The notes: generated by a model not told the origin, from the letters alone. Numbered from the stretch's first letter, positions 14,957 to 25,245 are shown. The stretch: 64,000 bases of DNA from Pseudomaricurvus sp033283335 (GCA_033283335.1 JAWMQP010000002.1:496001-560000), one strand, 5' to 3'. Numbers and translations are program-made.

Positions 14957-16786
14957 TCACGGCGTATACCAAATAGGCGATGTCCAGGCCCGCTCCTGAA
15001 TACTCACAGGAACATCTGTTGGCCGTTCGAGCCCATTGCGTGCCGCGTCGTAGGTTGACCAGCGTGGAGTGGGAATTTGCAGAACCCGGGCGTAGTAGAC
15101 TGCGGCCAGTGAGGCATCAAAGTCGGGGTCGCTCCAGGAAATACTCAGCTGGGTATCGCCAATGGAGTTTGAGTAGGTCGCATCGGCTTCGTTGACGGTA
15201 TTGCCAACGGCGGGTATTTTGCCATCCGCTCCCGGTTTGCGATCGTCTGACAGCGCTACATCATAGATTTTGGACTGTTCTTTACCGCTTTTATCCACCC
15301 AGCCTTTGATGATCTGGATGCGATCCAGGTTGGCCCCGTTGGCTTCCTTGACCGCATGTACAAGGAAAGTGGGTGACTTGCCGGAGGGAGCTGACTTCAG
15401 ATCGCCGCCCATGGGTACGCCATCCGCGTAAGCTTTCTTCAGGTCGCCGTCGGATCCCAGGGAGTCGATCTTTAACCCAAAACCGCCGAAGAACCTGACT
15501 TTAAGACGCGGGCCGGAAGTGGCGAAGGTTTCTTTGCGTTTAATCGCTTCGAAGATGCCGTCGCGGGTATTGGAATACGCCCAAACGCCCGCCAGGCCGC
15601 CACTGCTGAATGACCTGACCTGGAGTGCGGCTTCAGGCGGCGTACCAGGAGGGCCCTGCAGGCGGTGTTTGGGATTATTCTCGAAACCGAATTTCCCGGT
15701 GTAGTTGTCCTCTTCAATGGTGGAGGCTGAATTGTGCGTATCGGAATCGCCAATGAAACCATACTTGAAAGGATTGCCCTTGCCTTCGTTGGCCAACTTC
15801 ATCCCGCGAATGAGTGCCTCACGGACGTATCCACCTTTTTTGTGTTCAGGCGGTGTGGCGGTTGGGGCAAGGGTGTAGTCCCAGATCTCAAATCCGCCGA
15901 ATTCATCATTGGGAAATAGCGTGGGGTGAGTCTCCGAAGTGCCTTTAATTTGGGATATTTCGTAAACCGGCTCATTGCGCATGCGGGCGGCGGTATACTC
16001 CGCATTCAGTTCACTGCCACCGAAGCTCTTGCCGACAGGGAACATAATTCCGTCACTGGCATTGCCATTATGAGGCACTGCCAGGAGGTCGTTGCCGGCT
16101 GCACGCTGCTGGTCCATCCACTGCCACAGCTCTTCCGGCTTGCTGGAATCGAGTGCCGAAAATGGCACTTTAGGGACATGTTTGCTGTCCCGAAAAATGA
16201 CGACGCGATGAATGTTTCTCCAATCCGGCGCGGCTGTCCACTCATACCCCGCCATGGTGGTAAATTTACCGGGTTGATAATGGCTGTCGGCAATTTCCAC
16301 GACCTTTGACCAAACCGATTTAGCGAGTTCTGGGTCGCCAAGAATGGGATCGATCTTGGGCGGCGCACTGTACATGCCGTCGCTGATTTTGCCGTAGGCG
16401 GCAAAGGATTTGGCGGGATCATCACCCGTGACGTCGGCTGCCAGGGGATGCTTGCTGACCGGACTGTCGGGATCGGCCATCATCGGCAGGGCGCCCAGAT
16501 ACTCCGCGTGGTCCGAGACAATGTACCAATCGAGGGGGACTTTAATCTGCAGTGGCGTGCCATCGCCACCACCGGGAATCGCTTCACCCTTGGCCCAACG
16601 GTAGGCATCATCCGGGTTGTTGACCGAGCCATTGATGTAGCCATCAAATGACCAGCTGGTATGCACGTGCAAGTTGCCAAAAAAAACATCGCGATTGGGG
16701 TTTGATGGAATGTCTTCAGCAAGTGCAGCAAAACAGGGAAGTAACAAGGTGGCAGCTAGCTTTGTTCTCAGGTGATTTATTTTCAT
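14957..16786 (-). CDS. DUF3604 family exported protein (copy 2)
   Basis: A 609-residue paralogue of the protein at 7744-9624. It has a signal peptide (MKINHLRTKLAATLLLPCFA, cleavage near ALA-ED), then LHVHTSWSFDGY, IVSDHAEYLGALP and LLAVPHNGNASDG, the histidine and aspartate motifs of DUF3604. GEYDTHN-type signatures are represented by IGDSDTHNSAS. The C-terminus RAWTSPIWYTP is identical to the first copy. AAGGAG lies 9 bases before the ATG, and a strong terminator follows. The family has no established reaction; its PHP-like histidines suggest a metal-dependent hydrolase of the periplasm or outer face. It does not carry the extra cysteine pairs of copy 1. Confidence 0.88.
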   Translation of the reverse strand: MKINHLRTKLAATLLLPCFAALAEDIPSNPNRDVFFGNLHVHTSWSFDGYINGSVNNPDDAYRWAKGEAIPGGGDGTPLQIKVPLDWYIVSDHAEYLGALPMMADPDSPVSKHPLAADVTGDDPAKSFAAYGKISDGMYSAPPKIDPILGDPELAKSVWSKVVEIADSHYQPGKFTTMAGYEWTAAPDWRNIHRVVIFRDSKHVPKVPFSALDSSKPEELWQWMDQQRAAGNDLLAVPHNGNASDGIMFPVGKSFGGSELNAEYTAARMRNEPVYEISQIKGTSETHPTLFPNDEFGGFEIWDYTLAPTATPPEHKKGGYVREALIRGMKLANEGKGNPFKYGFIGDSDTHNSASTIEEDNYTGKFGFENNPKHRLQGPPGTPPEAALQVRSFSSGGLAGVWAYSNTRDGIFEAIKRKETFATSGPRLKVRFFGGFGLKIDSLGSDGDLKKAYADGVPMGGDLKSAPSGKSPTFLVHAVKEANGANLDRIQIIKGWVDKSGKEQSKIYDVALSDDRKPGADGKIPAVGNTVNEADATYSNSIGDTQLSISWSDPDFDASLAAVYYARVLQIPTPRWSTYDAARNGLERPTDVPVSIQERAWTSPIWYTP

Positions 16787-17023
16787 TATGGCGACTCCTT
16801 ACCGCACTGAACTAACAACAGAAGCTGTACTTAAAGGATAAAATGACACCGGAGGTTATGTAAGCATCAAGTTTTATCAAGGGATTATAGACCAGGGAAA
16901 GCCGGTCGTTCCTATGTGAAGACATGATGTAGCATGTAGCGCCTAGTTCCAGACATGCCAACTAAGCTGCAATGAAAAGACTATACTCTATCCCGGTGAG
17001 TCAGACGGAGGGAGGTGACGCAG

Positions 17024-18046
17024 ATGACGACCATGAAAGCGGCCGTAGTTCGGGAATTTGGTCGCCCCTTGGAGATATGCCAGGTAGACAAACCCCAGGT
17101 AGCCCCCCAACGAATTATTGTGCGTGTGGAAGCCACCGGCGTTTGTCATACGGATCTTCATGCAGCGTCAGGAGACTGGCCTGTAAAACCGCAACCACCG
17201 TTTATCCCCGGGCATGAAGGGGTTGGCATTGTTGAGCAAGTCGGCACCGGTGTCACTGCCGTCAAAGAGGGAGATCGTGTCGGCATGCCTTGGCTGTACT
17301 CAGCCTGTGGCCATTGTCGGCACTGCAACGGCGGCTGGGAAACTCTTTGTCTGTCGCAGGAAAATACAGGCTGCAGTGTCAATGGCAGCTTTGCGGAGTA
17401 TGTTCTGGCTCACCCAGACTATGTCGGCCATATCCCGGCGCAATTGACGTCGGCTGCAGCCGCACCGGTCCTTTGCGCGGGTGTCACTGTGTATAAAGGT
17501 CTCAAGATGACGGATACCAGGCCTGGCCAAACGGTTGTCATTACCGGTATTGGCGGTCTCGGTCATATGGCGGTGCAATACGCCAAGGCGATGGGGTTGT
17601 ATGTGATCGCCGTAGATGTCACAGCGGACAAGTTGGAGCTGGCCCGTTCTCTGGGTGCGGATATGACCATAAATGCCCGCGAGACTGATCCAGTACAGGC
17701 TGTTCAGGCCGGTGGCGGCGCTGAAGGTGTGCTGGTCACTGCGGTGGCCGCCCAGTCCTTCGCACAAGGAGTCGGTATGCTGGCAAGGGGAGGAACCATG
17801 AGCCTGGTGGGACTCCCCCCAGGCGATTTCCCGCTGAACATTTTCGATACGGTGTTAAGCGGTAAGACGATTCGGGGCTCCATTGTGGGCACAAGAAATG
17901 ATTTAGCCGAATCATTGGAATTTGCTGCACGCGGGCAGGTTGCCGCCCATTTCACGACGGAGCCGCTGGAAAACATCAACGATATCTTTCAGCGTATGGA
18001 GCAGGGGGCTATTGATGGCCGCATTGTGATGGATCTTAGGAAGTAA
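17024..18046 (+). CDS. adhP: Zinc-dependent alcohol dehydrogenase (AdhP type)
   Basis: A 340-residue medium-chain dehydrogenase that oxidises primary alcohols with NAD in the cytoplasm. The catalytic zinc ligands are in GVCHTDLHAASGDW and GHEGVG, the structural zinc site in CGHCRHCNGGWETLC, and the NAD-binding turn in GIGGLGH. The length is normal for tetrameric bacterial enzymes. I chose ATG 17024 because GGAGG lies 8 bases upstream; a GTG three codons earlier is in frame. It stands alone, with a 280-base gap before the LuxR-type regulator downstream. Substrate preference cannot be read from the sequence. Confidence 0.92.
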   Translation: MTTMKAAVVREFGRPLEICQVDKPQVAPQRIIVRVEATGVCHTDLHAASGDWPVKPQPPFIPGHEGVGIVEQVGTGVTAVKEGDRVGMPWLYSACGHCRHCNGGWETLCLSQENTGCSVNGSFAEYVLAHPDYVGHIPAQLTSAAAAPVLCAGVTVYKGLKMTDTRPGQTVVITGIGGLGHMAVQYAKAMGLYVIAVDVTADKLELARSLGADMTINARETDPVQAVQAGGGAEGVLVTAVAAQSFAQGVGMLARGGTMSLVGLPPGDFPLNIFDTVLSGKTIRGSIVGTRNDLAESLEFAARGQVAAHFTTEPLENINDIFQRMEQGAIDGRIVMDLRK

Positions 18047-18223
18047 CGGGAACCTGAAACACTTTTGAGGAATTCAGCGGAACGATCGTTTTTAGGGCAA
18101 ACAGTGAGCGTGTTGCTACGTTGACTAGCGGAAGACAGGTGCCAGTGTTCTTATCAATTATATGTAGTTGAACAGTTACTGCTGAAAACTAGGTTCAAGT
18201 CTTACTTTGGTGCATAACAAAAA

Positions 18224-18236
18224 CAATTAATAATTG
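18224..18236. promoter_or_regulatory. Palindrome CAATTAATAATTG before the LuxR-type gene
   Basis: A 13-bp perfect palindrome lies about 90 bases before the regulator start, close to a TATAGT box at 18262-18267. It could be an operator for the regulator itself. The gap 18047-18325 holds no gene. Confidence 0.3.
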
Positions 18237-18325
18237 ATTTTTGCAAACAAAATTGGATCCCCTATAGTAGAAAAGGTCAGTCGAGTCTTCCAGTTATTTC
18301 TTCTCCAAGCGAGGTGAGATAAACC

Positions 18326-19102
18326 ATGGAAAGTAACGAAGCCAGCCTTCTCAATCCCTTTGAATGGGCCCTTATCGGTGCCAATTCTGAATCCCTTACT
18401 TCAGCCCGTGACATCCTAGATCACAAGTTGTCGCTTGCATTTGGTGTGCCCGCAACTTATGTGAATGAAGCCCCTGTCAATATGTTCACAATCAGCCCTA
18501 GAATTGAAAAACTTGCCCCTTACAGACGAGGTTTGATGGTTAATGAAGAGTGGGAGAACTTTCTGAAAATGGGCGACAATCTGGCAAGGGAACCTACGAT
18601 GAAACACATTTTGAGGCTGGGGCAACCCGCGATTCTTTATGAGGGGTGCCCATTTTTTAATTACTACAGCGAAGAAGACAAAAATTTCTTAAAGAATTTC
18701 AGTTTTGGTTGGTCAACATCGATGTTTGTAGATGTTTGTTCGGATGCATCGAGAGGGCAAATGAACTTTATTGGCCTCAATCTTAACTTGCCTGCTTCAG
18801 AAGCTAAGAATATTCATCACTTTTCTAATAGGCTTCAGCTAGCGTATGCCTACTTTTGTGAAGGACTCGCAGTCAACAATCTTAAACAAACCGATAATAC
18901 AAGGCCACTTTTGACTCCCCGGGAGTATGATTGCCTCGCTTGGTTGTCTACCGGATTGATTACCAAACAAATTGCCGACAAGTTGAACTTATCGACATCC
19001 ACTGTCAATGAATATATCGATTCCGCCAAAGCCAAACTAGGAGTCAAGACTCGAACCCAGGCCTGTGCCAGGTCGTTATTGTTGGAACTTATTTCACCGT
19101 AG
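18326..19102 (+). CDS. LuxR-family transcriptional regulator
   Basis: A 258-residue regulator. The last 65 residues form the LuxR helix-turn-helix: LTPREYDCLAWLSTGLITKQ, then IADKLNLSTSTVNEYIDSAK and LGVKTRTQACARSL. The first 180 residues have the size of an autoinducer-binding domain, but the conserved Trp/Tyr/Asp pocket of acyl-homoserine-lactone receptors is not clearly present, so the ligand is unknown and it may be a solo receptor. GAGGTGAG precedes the ATG. It sits 73 bases before a TonB-dependent receptor on the same strand and is a natural candidate to control that gene; this is inference. Confidence 0.85.
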   Translation: MESNEASLLNPFEWALIGANSESLTSARDILDHKLSLAFGVPATYVNEAPVNMFTISPRIEKLAPYRRGLMVNEEWENFLKMGDNLAREPTMKHILRLGQPAILYEGCPFFNYYSEEDKNFLKNFSFGWSTSMFVDVCSDASRGQMNFIGLNLNLPASEAKNIHHFSNRLQLAYAYFCEGLAVNNLKQTDNTRPLLTPREYDCLAWLSTGLITKQIADKLNLSTSTVNEYIDSAKAKLGVKTRTQACARSLLLELISP

Positions 19103-19175
19103 GGCTTGAATCTAAGCACAAAGTTATGGAGACGTAACCTAGACAAAGAATAAAAATCAAAAATGGAATAAGAAA

Positions 19176-21431
19176 ATGAAAAAGGATTCATCAAAGATCA
19201 ATATTACATGTATATTCGTTCTTTCATCTATATTGCTATTTCTATGGAGCATCGGATCTCATGGCCAGTCAGCTCTGGAGGAAGTTACCGTTACAGCAAG
19301 GAAAATCACCGAAAATGCACAGACGATTCCCCTTGCTTTAACTGTCGTATCCGCTGAGAAAATAGCCCGGCAGGGGCTGAATAATCTTGAGGATATCAGT
19401 GAAAATATACCGGGCTTGGAGATGGACTCTACAGCCCCGATCAGTGGTAGCAGTAATGCCTCGGTCATTTTTTTACGTGGTGTTGGACAGTCGGATTTCC
19501 AGCTAACCAACGATCCCGGTGTTGGGGTTTACCTGGATGAAGTGTACATTTCGAGATCGATAGGAGCTGTTCTTGACTTGATCGATATTGAACGTGTCGA
19601 AGTTTTAAGGGGGCCCCAGGGCACACTCTATGGCAGGAACACGATCGGTGGTGCGCTAAGCCTGACCTCAGAAAAACCAGGCGACAGAAACCTCACAAAG
19701 CTGCGCATGACAGCGGGTAATATCGGTCGTAGTAAAGTGGTTTTTTCCCACAATCATTCCCTATTGCCCAACAAGCTTTATTCCAGTTTCAGTGTGGGAT
19801 CCGAACGTCGTGACGGATACGTAGACCGTCTCGTCAGCGGCGATACTACCGGTGACGTAGATCGACAAAGTGCACGACTCGCGCTGCGCTGGGAGCCAAC
19901 CGACGCACTTTTATTCGATCTGGCTATGGATTACAGCCATGCCGATGAACAGAGCTCAGCCAGTGTCGTTTTGTGGGAGGACGCCCCGGATCAATTCGGG
20001 CAAGGTGTGTATACCTCGTTGTACAACTTCTTCGTCGCACCGGGCAATAGCGTACCCGGTTTCGGGAATGGCGTCCCCTACGATGCCCGCTTTCTCACCA
20101 ACGATATGGATACAACATATGGGACGGGAGCTAATTTTTCCAAATACAGAATATTGGGCAGTTCATTTATTGCCGACTATCGACCCGGAAAAATACAGTA
20201 TAAATTCATCACTGGTTACAGGACCCTTGACAGTAGATTTGGTCGCGATCCGGATGGATCACCGCTGACGATTTCCCACTCCTCGAATCGCTTTCATCAT
20301 CACCAGTTTAGCCAGGAGATCCGCTTGCAGGGCAATGTTAAGGACTCGACGACCTGGACAACAGGTATTTATTATTTCGAAGAAAGCGGCAAAGATGACG
20401 TGTTGGTAGAGGTCACCAGCGGCTTGTACGAAGCTATCGGCGTCCCGGTGACATTGGGTGGCCCGATGACGGTAGACAACAGCAGTTACGCCGCCTACGG
20501 CAACCTCACGGTCGATCTCACACCTCAGTTGGCCCTGGAAGTGGGAGCGCGTTATACCTATGAAAAAAAGTCGGTAAATCTTGATTATCGTTACCTTGAT
20601 GCTCAGCAAGATATTCTGAACATCCCCCATGCAAGCACTGACTTTGAAGACGTGTCCGAACGCCTTGCCCTAAGTTACCAGTTGCGCGATAACTTGTTGT
20701 TTTACGCCTCCTACTCGACCGGTTTCAAAAGTGGTGGTTTTAATGGGCGTTATATTACGAGAGTTGAGAGGCCGATTCCGTTTGATCCTGAAACTCTGAC
20801 CAGTTATGAAATGGGCATGAAATCAACCTGGCTGGAACACCGAATTCGAATGAATTCATCGCTGTTTTTCAGTGAATACGAAGATTTGCAAATTCTCATA
20901 TTCAATGGCCCGGTTCCCGAAACGCATAACGCCGCAAAAGGAGAAATATCGGGACTTGAGCTGGATGTCGATGCGTACCTGACCAGCCGGTTTTTGGTCG
21001 CCATAAAAGTTGCCTATCTGGATACGGATTACACCGAATTTGATGAGTCCAGTAGTAACGTCTTCATACCGATTGATCAGTCCAATTTATTCGTCAATAG
21101 TCCACAATGGTCCGGCAATCTGAGTCTTACCTATTTTATGCCCATAGAGCAGGGCGAAATTATGTTATTTGCCGATTACTCCTATCAAAGCAAAACGGCC
21201 AACGATGCCATCAACACGCCGGAACTCATTCAGCCGGAATACGGTGTTACCAACTTGAGGGTGTCATTTGAACCGACCCATGCCAAATGGCAGTTGGCGC
21301 TCTATGGGAAAAACATAGAGGACACACGCTATTTGATTTCCGGAGCTGCTGACAAGCCCACCTTCGGTGCGGTGGAAGGTATCTATTCGCCGCCGCGAGA
21401 ATGGGGACTGGAGTTAGAGCTTGAATTTTGA
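19176..21431 (+). CDS. TonB-dependent outer-membrane receptor (copy 1)
   Basis: A 751-residue outer-membrane receptor. A signal peptide is followed by the TonB box region EEVTVTARKITENAQ, and the plug has DPGVGVYLDEVYISRS and RGPQGTLYGRNTIGGAL. The last residues LELELEF end in Phe, as needed for barrel insertion. This type (SusC-unrelated, VTARKR-type) is abundant in sphingomonads and marine gammaproteobacteria and takes up diverse organic compounds; the substrate here is unknown. It lies between a LuxR-type regulator (same strand) and a convergent EmrAB-like pair. Confidence 0.92.
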   Translation: MKKDSSKINITCIFVLSSILLFLWSIGSHGQSALEEVTVTARKITENAQTIPLALTVVSAEKIARQGLNNLEDISENIPGLEMDSTAPISGSSNASVIFLRGVGQSDFQLTNDPGVGVYLDEVYISRSIGAVLDLIDIERVEVLRGPQGTLYGRNTIGGALSLTSEKPGDRNLTKLRMTAGNIGRSKVVFSHNHSLLPNKLYSSFSVGSERRDGYVDRLVSGDTTGDVDRQSARLALRWEPTDALLFDLAMDYSHADEQSSASVVLWEDAPDQFGQGVYTSLYNFFVAPGNSVPGFGNGVPYDARFLTNDMDTTYGTGANFSKYRILGSSFIADYRPGKIQYKFITGYRTLDSRFGRDPDGSPLTISHSSNRFHHHQFSQEIRLQGNVKDSTTWTTGIYYFEESGKDDVLVEVTSGLYEAIGVPVTLGGPMTVDNSSYAAYGNLTVDLTPQLALEVGARYTYEKKSVNLDYRYLDAQQDILNIPHASTDFEDVSERLALSYQLRDNLLFYASYSTGFKSGGFNGRYITRVERPIPFDPETLTSYEMGMKSTWLEHRIRMNSSLFFSEYEDLQILIFNGPVPETHNAAKGEISGLELDVDAYLTSRFLVAIKVAYLDTDYTEFDESSSNVFIPIDQSNLFVNSPQWSGNLSLTYFMPIEQGEIMLFADYSYQSKTANDAINTPELIQPEYGVTNLRVSFEPTHAKWQLALYGKNIEDTRYLISGAADKPTFGAVEGIYSPPREWGLELELEF

Positions 21432-21454
21432 CCGTTAAAGCTGGGCAGGGGCAA

Positions 21455-23041
21455 TCAGTGAGATGGATGAGGCGCTGGATTATCCACTGGCGTTTTCATC
21501 AAGGGAATAATAAACAAGGTGGCGATAGTCACTACCATCATCAGTAACCACAGATCATTGAAAGTCATCACCAACGCTTCGCGAGAAGCCAGCAATTGCA
21601 CCATCTCCAACGAGGCCATAGACGGGTCTGTCACGTTTGCATTGAAGGGCAGTCCCGCCGTTTGGGAGGGGTTTAGTGACGTTAGACCAGAGCTGCCCAT
21701 AATCGTGACTTCGGCTATTCTTTCATAATGGAGTGTGTGCCGTTCCTGCATCATCCATGTCAATACCGACAACCCGATGGCTCCTCCAAGATTACGCATC
21801 AGGCTAAAAAACCCACTGCCGGCCCCCACTTTTTCTGGTGGCAGGTTGCTTAAGGCCAGGTCAGTGGCGGCCATCGACATGATCAGCATGCCCAGCCCGC
21901 GAAACAATTGGCCAGGCATCATTTCTCTAAAACCAATGTCATGGGTCATATGGCTGTCTGGCCACATGCCTATGGCCGTTAATGAAAAACCGACAAAAGC
22001 CATGATGCGCAAGTCAAGGCGTCCCTGCATTGCGCCAATCAAAATGGCGGAACCGAAACTGGCCAGCCCTGTTACGATCATCACATTGCCAATCTGCAGA
22101 CTGTTGTAACCACCGATCATACTCAGCTGACTGGCCATCAGGTAGGGCGGGGCGTAGGTGACCACCCCAGAAACAAAACCGAGTATCGCCCCATAGGCAA
22201 ACTGGGAATGGCCCCACAGGCGCAGATCAACGATAGGGTACCTTGTTGTCAATTCTCTCCAGATCAACAGGGCAAATGAACAGCCAGAGAGTGCAGCGAG
22301 CTGGACGATCAATGACGACGAGAACCAATCACATTTGGTGCCTTCCTTGAGAATGAATTCCAGCGGACCCAGAAACAACACGATGAACACAATCCCCGGT
22401 AGATCAATGCGTTTCAGCAACATGAAATCGGCTTTGTCATAGTTTACGGTCAACAGGACTGTGATCAGGACATAGATACCGAAGGGAATATTGATGAGAA
22501 AAACCCAGTGCCAGGACAGCAGTTCCGTGATCCAGCCGCCCATCATCGGACCGACAATTATGGGCAAGGTGATGGCAAAACCGCCGATTGCCAAGGCCGC
22601 CGACTGCAGGCGTTTGGGAAAAATGGTATACACCGAGGCAATCATGGTGGGAATCAATACGCCTCCACAAAATCCCTGGCATACACGGAAAACGATCATA
22701 CTGACCAGGTTCCAGGCAAAGGCACAGGCGATACTGAACAGGATAAATCCGAGCATGCCGGTGAAAATGACCCGTCGGGTTGAAAACGTGGATATCAACC
22801 ATCCGGTCATCGGTACCACAATCAGCTCGGCGGTAAGGTAAGAAGACTGCACCCAGGCAATTTCCTCAACGGTTGCCGACAGGGAAGCAGCCAGTACGGT
22901 AATAGAGCTGGAAACGACCTGAATATCCAATATGGCAAAGAAGGCGGATACCACTAGGGCAGTGAAGGCAAATAGGTCCTTTGTAGTGACGTCTTGAACA
23001 ATGAATGAGTCTTTGTCCAGTGGGTTTGCGAGTTCCATCAA
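21455..23041 (-). CDS. DHA2-family multidrug efflux protein (EmrB-like)
   Basis: A 528-residue inner-membrane MFS transporter with about 14 helices. Family motifs are visible: LDIQVVSSSITVLAASL in helix 1 (the usual LDxTIVNVALP position), WVQSSYLTAE, and GGWITELLSWHWVFLINIP around helix 5. It would export hydrophobic toxic compounds with its membrane-fusion partner, encoded immediately upstream with a 4-base overlap. The gene is convergent with the TonB receptor. Its substrate cannot be predicted. Confidence 0.9.
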   Translation of the reverse strand: MMELANPLDKDSFIVQDVTTKDLFAFTALVVSAFFAILDIQVVSSSITVLAASLSATVEEIAWVQSSYLTAELIVVPMTGWLISTFSTRRVIFTGMLGFILFSIACAFAWNLVSMIVFRVCQGFCGGVLIPTMIASVYTIFPKRLQSAALAIGGFAITLPIIVGPMMGGWITELLSWHWVFLINIPFGIYVLITVLLTVNYDKADFMLLKRIDLPGIVFIVLFLGPLEFILKEGTKCDWFSSSLIVQLAALSGCSFALLIWRELTTRYPIVDLRLWGHSQFAYGAILGFVSGVVTYAPPYLMASQLSMIGGYNSLQIGNVMIVTGLASFGSAILIGAMQGRLDLRIMAFVGFSLTAIGMWPDSHMTHDIGFREMMPGQLFRGLGMLIMSMAATDLALSNLPPEKVGAGSGFFSLMRNLGGAIGLSVLTWMMQERHTLHYERIAEVTIMGSSGLTSLNPSQTAGLPFNANVTDPSMASLEMVQLLASREALVMTFNDLWLLMMVVTIATLFIIPLMKTPVDNPAPHPSH

Positions 23042-24159
23042 TCCTGGCCTGCCAGTACTACCGGGTCTGAATCTGTCCCGGGGTCGACTTGCTTGGTGTC
23101 CACACTGACAACGGTTGACATGCCTGGGACAAGCCGGCCTGTAACAGCGGCATCAGGCTCAATTGAGATCTTGACCGGAATGCGCTGAACTATTTTTGTA
23201 AAGTTACCGGTGGCATTTTGTGGGGGCAAAAGACTGAACTCCGCACCGCTCGCGGGTGAAAAGCCGGAAACCCTTCCCTGGATAACGACGTCGGGAAAGG
23301 TATCAACCTCAATGTTGACGGGTTGGCCCACGGACATATCGGTAAGCTGGGTTTCCTTGAAGTTGGCAACGACCCACACTTCATCCAAAGGTACAATGGC
23401 CATTAGGAAACGTCCGGGAGACACATACTCACCTTCTCGAACAGACCGATTGCCGATGACACCATCAATCGGTGAGCGAATCACAGTATCTTTTAAGCGA
23501 ATTCTCTGGATGTTGAGGTTGGATTTGGTTTTTTGAATCAAGGCATCGAGTTTACTTTGTTCGATGTTGATCATCCGGGTTTCGGCATCGCGCGCCTTCA
23601 GACTGGCCTCAGCACTCAAGAGGCTGCCTTGGGCTCGAGCGTGAAGCGCTACCGAAGTATCGTATTCCTGTTTGCTGTTACTGCCGGATTTTAACAGATG
23701 GGCTATGCGGGTTAACTCGGACTTGGAACGTGTCATTTCCGCTTTGGCTATGGTCAGTTCAGCTTCTGCTTGCTGAACGTAGAAATTCTGCAATTCCCGG
23801 CGCAAACTCAAGGTATCCGCTTCGGCCTGTAAGCGGTTGATTTCAGCTTCTTCTGCCGTAATTTGCTGAAGTAACTCCCGATCATCAATTTTGAGCAAAA
23901 TGTCGCCTTTGCGGACACTTTGGTTGTCAGAGACCATCAGCTCCGTTACATAACCTGCAACACGCGTGGTGACGCCGGTGATTTCACCCTCGACATAGGA
24001 GTTATCGGTAGACTCAATAAAACGACTGTGTTGCCACCAGTCCATTGCCATAAATAAAAGGGCACCGATCACGCTTGTTGCACACAATACCCCTAAGATG
24101 ATTTTGTGACTGCCTTGGGGCGACGGTTGTTTTGGTTCTGTATCCTCTTGCCTGGGCAT
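23038..24159 (-). CDS. HlyD/EmrA-type membrane fusion protein
   Basis: A periplasmic adaptor of 373 residues, anchored by one N-terminal helix (KIILGVLCATSVIGALLFMA). A barrel-sandwich half (SYVEGEITGVTTRVAGYVTE, then LVSDNQSVRKGDIL) is followed by a coiled coil (about residues 95-200) and the second half containing RSPIDGVIGNRSVREGEYVS. I chose ATG 24159 because GAAGGGA precedes it; the frame is open to 24207, only 13 bases from the upstream gene, and that ATG is the alternative. It overlaps the EmrB-like gene by 4 bases, so the pair is translated together as one pump. Confidence 0.88.
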   Translation of the reverse strand: MPRQEDTEPKQPSPQGSHKIILGVLCATSVIGALLFMAMDWWQHSRFIESTDNSYVEGEITGVTTRVAGYVTELMVSDNQSVRKGDILLKIDDRELLQQITAEEAEINRLQAEADTLSLRRELQNFYVQQAEAELTIAKAEMTRSKSELTRIAHLLKSGSNSKQEYDTSVALHARAQGSLLSAEASLKARDAETRMINIEQSKLDALIQKTKSNLNIQRIRLKDTVIRSPIDGVIGNRSVREGEYVSPGRFLMAIVPLDEVWVVANFKETQLTDMSVGQPVNIEVDTFPDVVIQGRVSGFSPASGAEFSLLPPQNATGNFTKIVQRIPVKISIEPDAAVTGRLVPGMSTVVSVDTKQVDPGTDSDPVVLAGQD

Positions 24160-24219
24160 GTGCAATTCCCTTCGATGAGTTGAATCGTAATGGATCCCGG
24201 TTTTCATTTTTAACCAATA

Positions 24220-25245
24220 TCAATCTGCAAATTCTGCAGAAGCACCTTTTGCTTTCGATAGCCGGTAATAAGGTGATGACCGCAACATCGCCCAGTACAG
24301 CACAGGAGAGAAAAGTTTACTGGTGGATAACAGGTATTTCCCCATACCCAAAGACGATTTCAGATCTTCAAAGATCGATTGGCAACTGTGGCGCTGGTAG
24401 CGGAGGAGTTGTTCGCTCTCTGTGCTATCAACCCAGTCCCCTGGGACAGTGACTTTACCGCCAACCTGAAAGGCTTCTTCCGGCAGGGGCTTTAGGCCAA
24501 AGACGGTAAACATTGTTGATGACATCTCGAAAGTCGTGGTGCGGTTGGTTTCTCCACCGCCTAAGAGCAGTGTTTTGCTAAAGGATTCCCGGCAACCGAT
24601 TGCGTTCACAAAGGCAAGTGCCGCATCGGCAGGATGCACCAATTCAAGCCGGCACTGCGGATTTTGTGCCAGAAACGGATTGCCCTTGAACGATCCCATA
24701 TGCCTCACATCAACCGGCACACAGCCCGCTATTCTGAGAATCGTCCAGTTCAGAGTAGAAGATGTCATCAACGCCTCTGCGGCTGCTTTCGACTCACTGT
24801 AATAGTCATCGGGGCAAATAGGATCGTTGGCTTGCAGAATTTTTGCCTGAGGTTGCTGATTTTTTCCGTACACGGCAATGGACGACGCAGAGATAATACG
24901 TTGGCCCCGACCTGAATGCCTAAGGCCATTGGCCACATGAGCTGTGCCTTCGACATTGACGGCATGGGTAATAGAGCGATTTTTTTCTGAGTTGGGCGGA
25001 ATAATCCCCGCCAGGTGTATCACAGCATCGACTCCCTTCACCGCAGCAGTGACACTGCGTGCATCTCGGATGTCTCCCCACGCGACTTCAATGTTCGATT
25101 GCGCAAATAACCTGCAGCAATTTTTCCGATTGACTCGCGTGTCTTTGTCGAAAGCTCTGACACAGTAGCCCTGCAACAGCAGCTCGCGGACCACACAGCA
25201 ACCGATATTACCAAACGCACCTGTTACCAAGATTGTATTATTCAT
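24220..25245 (-). CDS. NAD-dependent epimerase/dehydratase (extended SDR)
   Basis: A 341-residue extended short-chain dehydrogenase. The cofactor loop GAFGNIG is at residues 9-15, DAVIHLAG at about 74-81, and the catalytic pair in YSESK at about 150-154. Extended SDRs of this kind include sugar epimerases and 3-beta-hydroxysteroid dehydrogenases; I cannot assign the substrate. It precedes the EmrA-like gene by a short gap and probably starts that three-gene operon. The ATG is preceded by GGTGAT, a modest ribosome-binding site. The gap 25246-25566 upstream holds no gene and no structure that I can support. Confidence 0.82.
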   Translation of the reverse strand: MNNTILVTGAFGNIGCCVVRELLLQGYCVRAFDKDTRVNRKNCCRLFAQSNIEVAWGDIRDARSVTAAVKGVDAVIHLAGIIPPNSEKNRSITHAVNVEGTAHVANGLRHSGRGQRIISASSIAVYGKNQQPQAKILQANDPICPDDYYSESKAAAEALMTSSTLNWTILRIAGCVPVDVRHMGSFKGNPFLAQNPQCRLELVHPADAALAFVNAIGCRESFSKTLLLGGGETNRTTTFEMSSTMFTVFGLKPLPEEAFQVGGKVTVPGDWVDSTESEQLLRYQRHSCQSIFEDLKSSLGMGKYLLSTSKLFSPVLYWAMLRSSPYYRLSKAKGASAEFAD

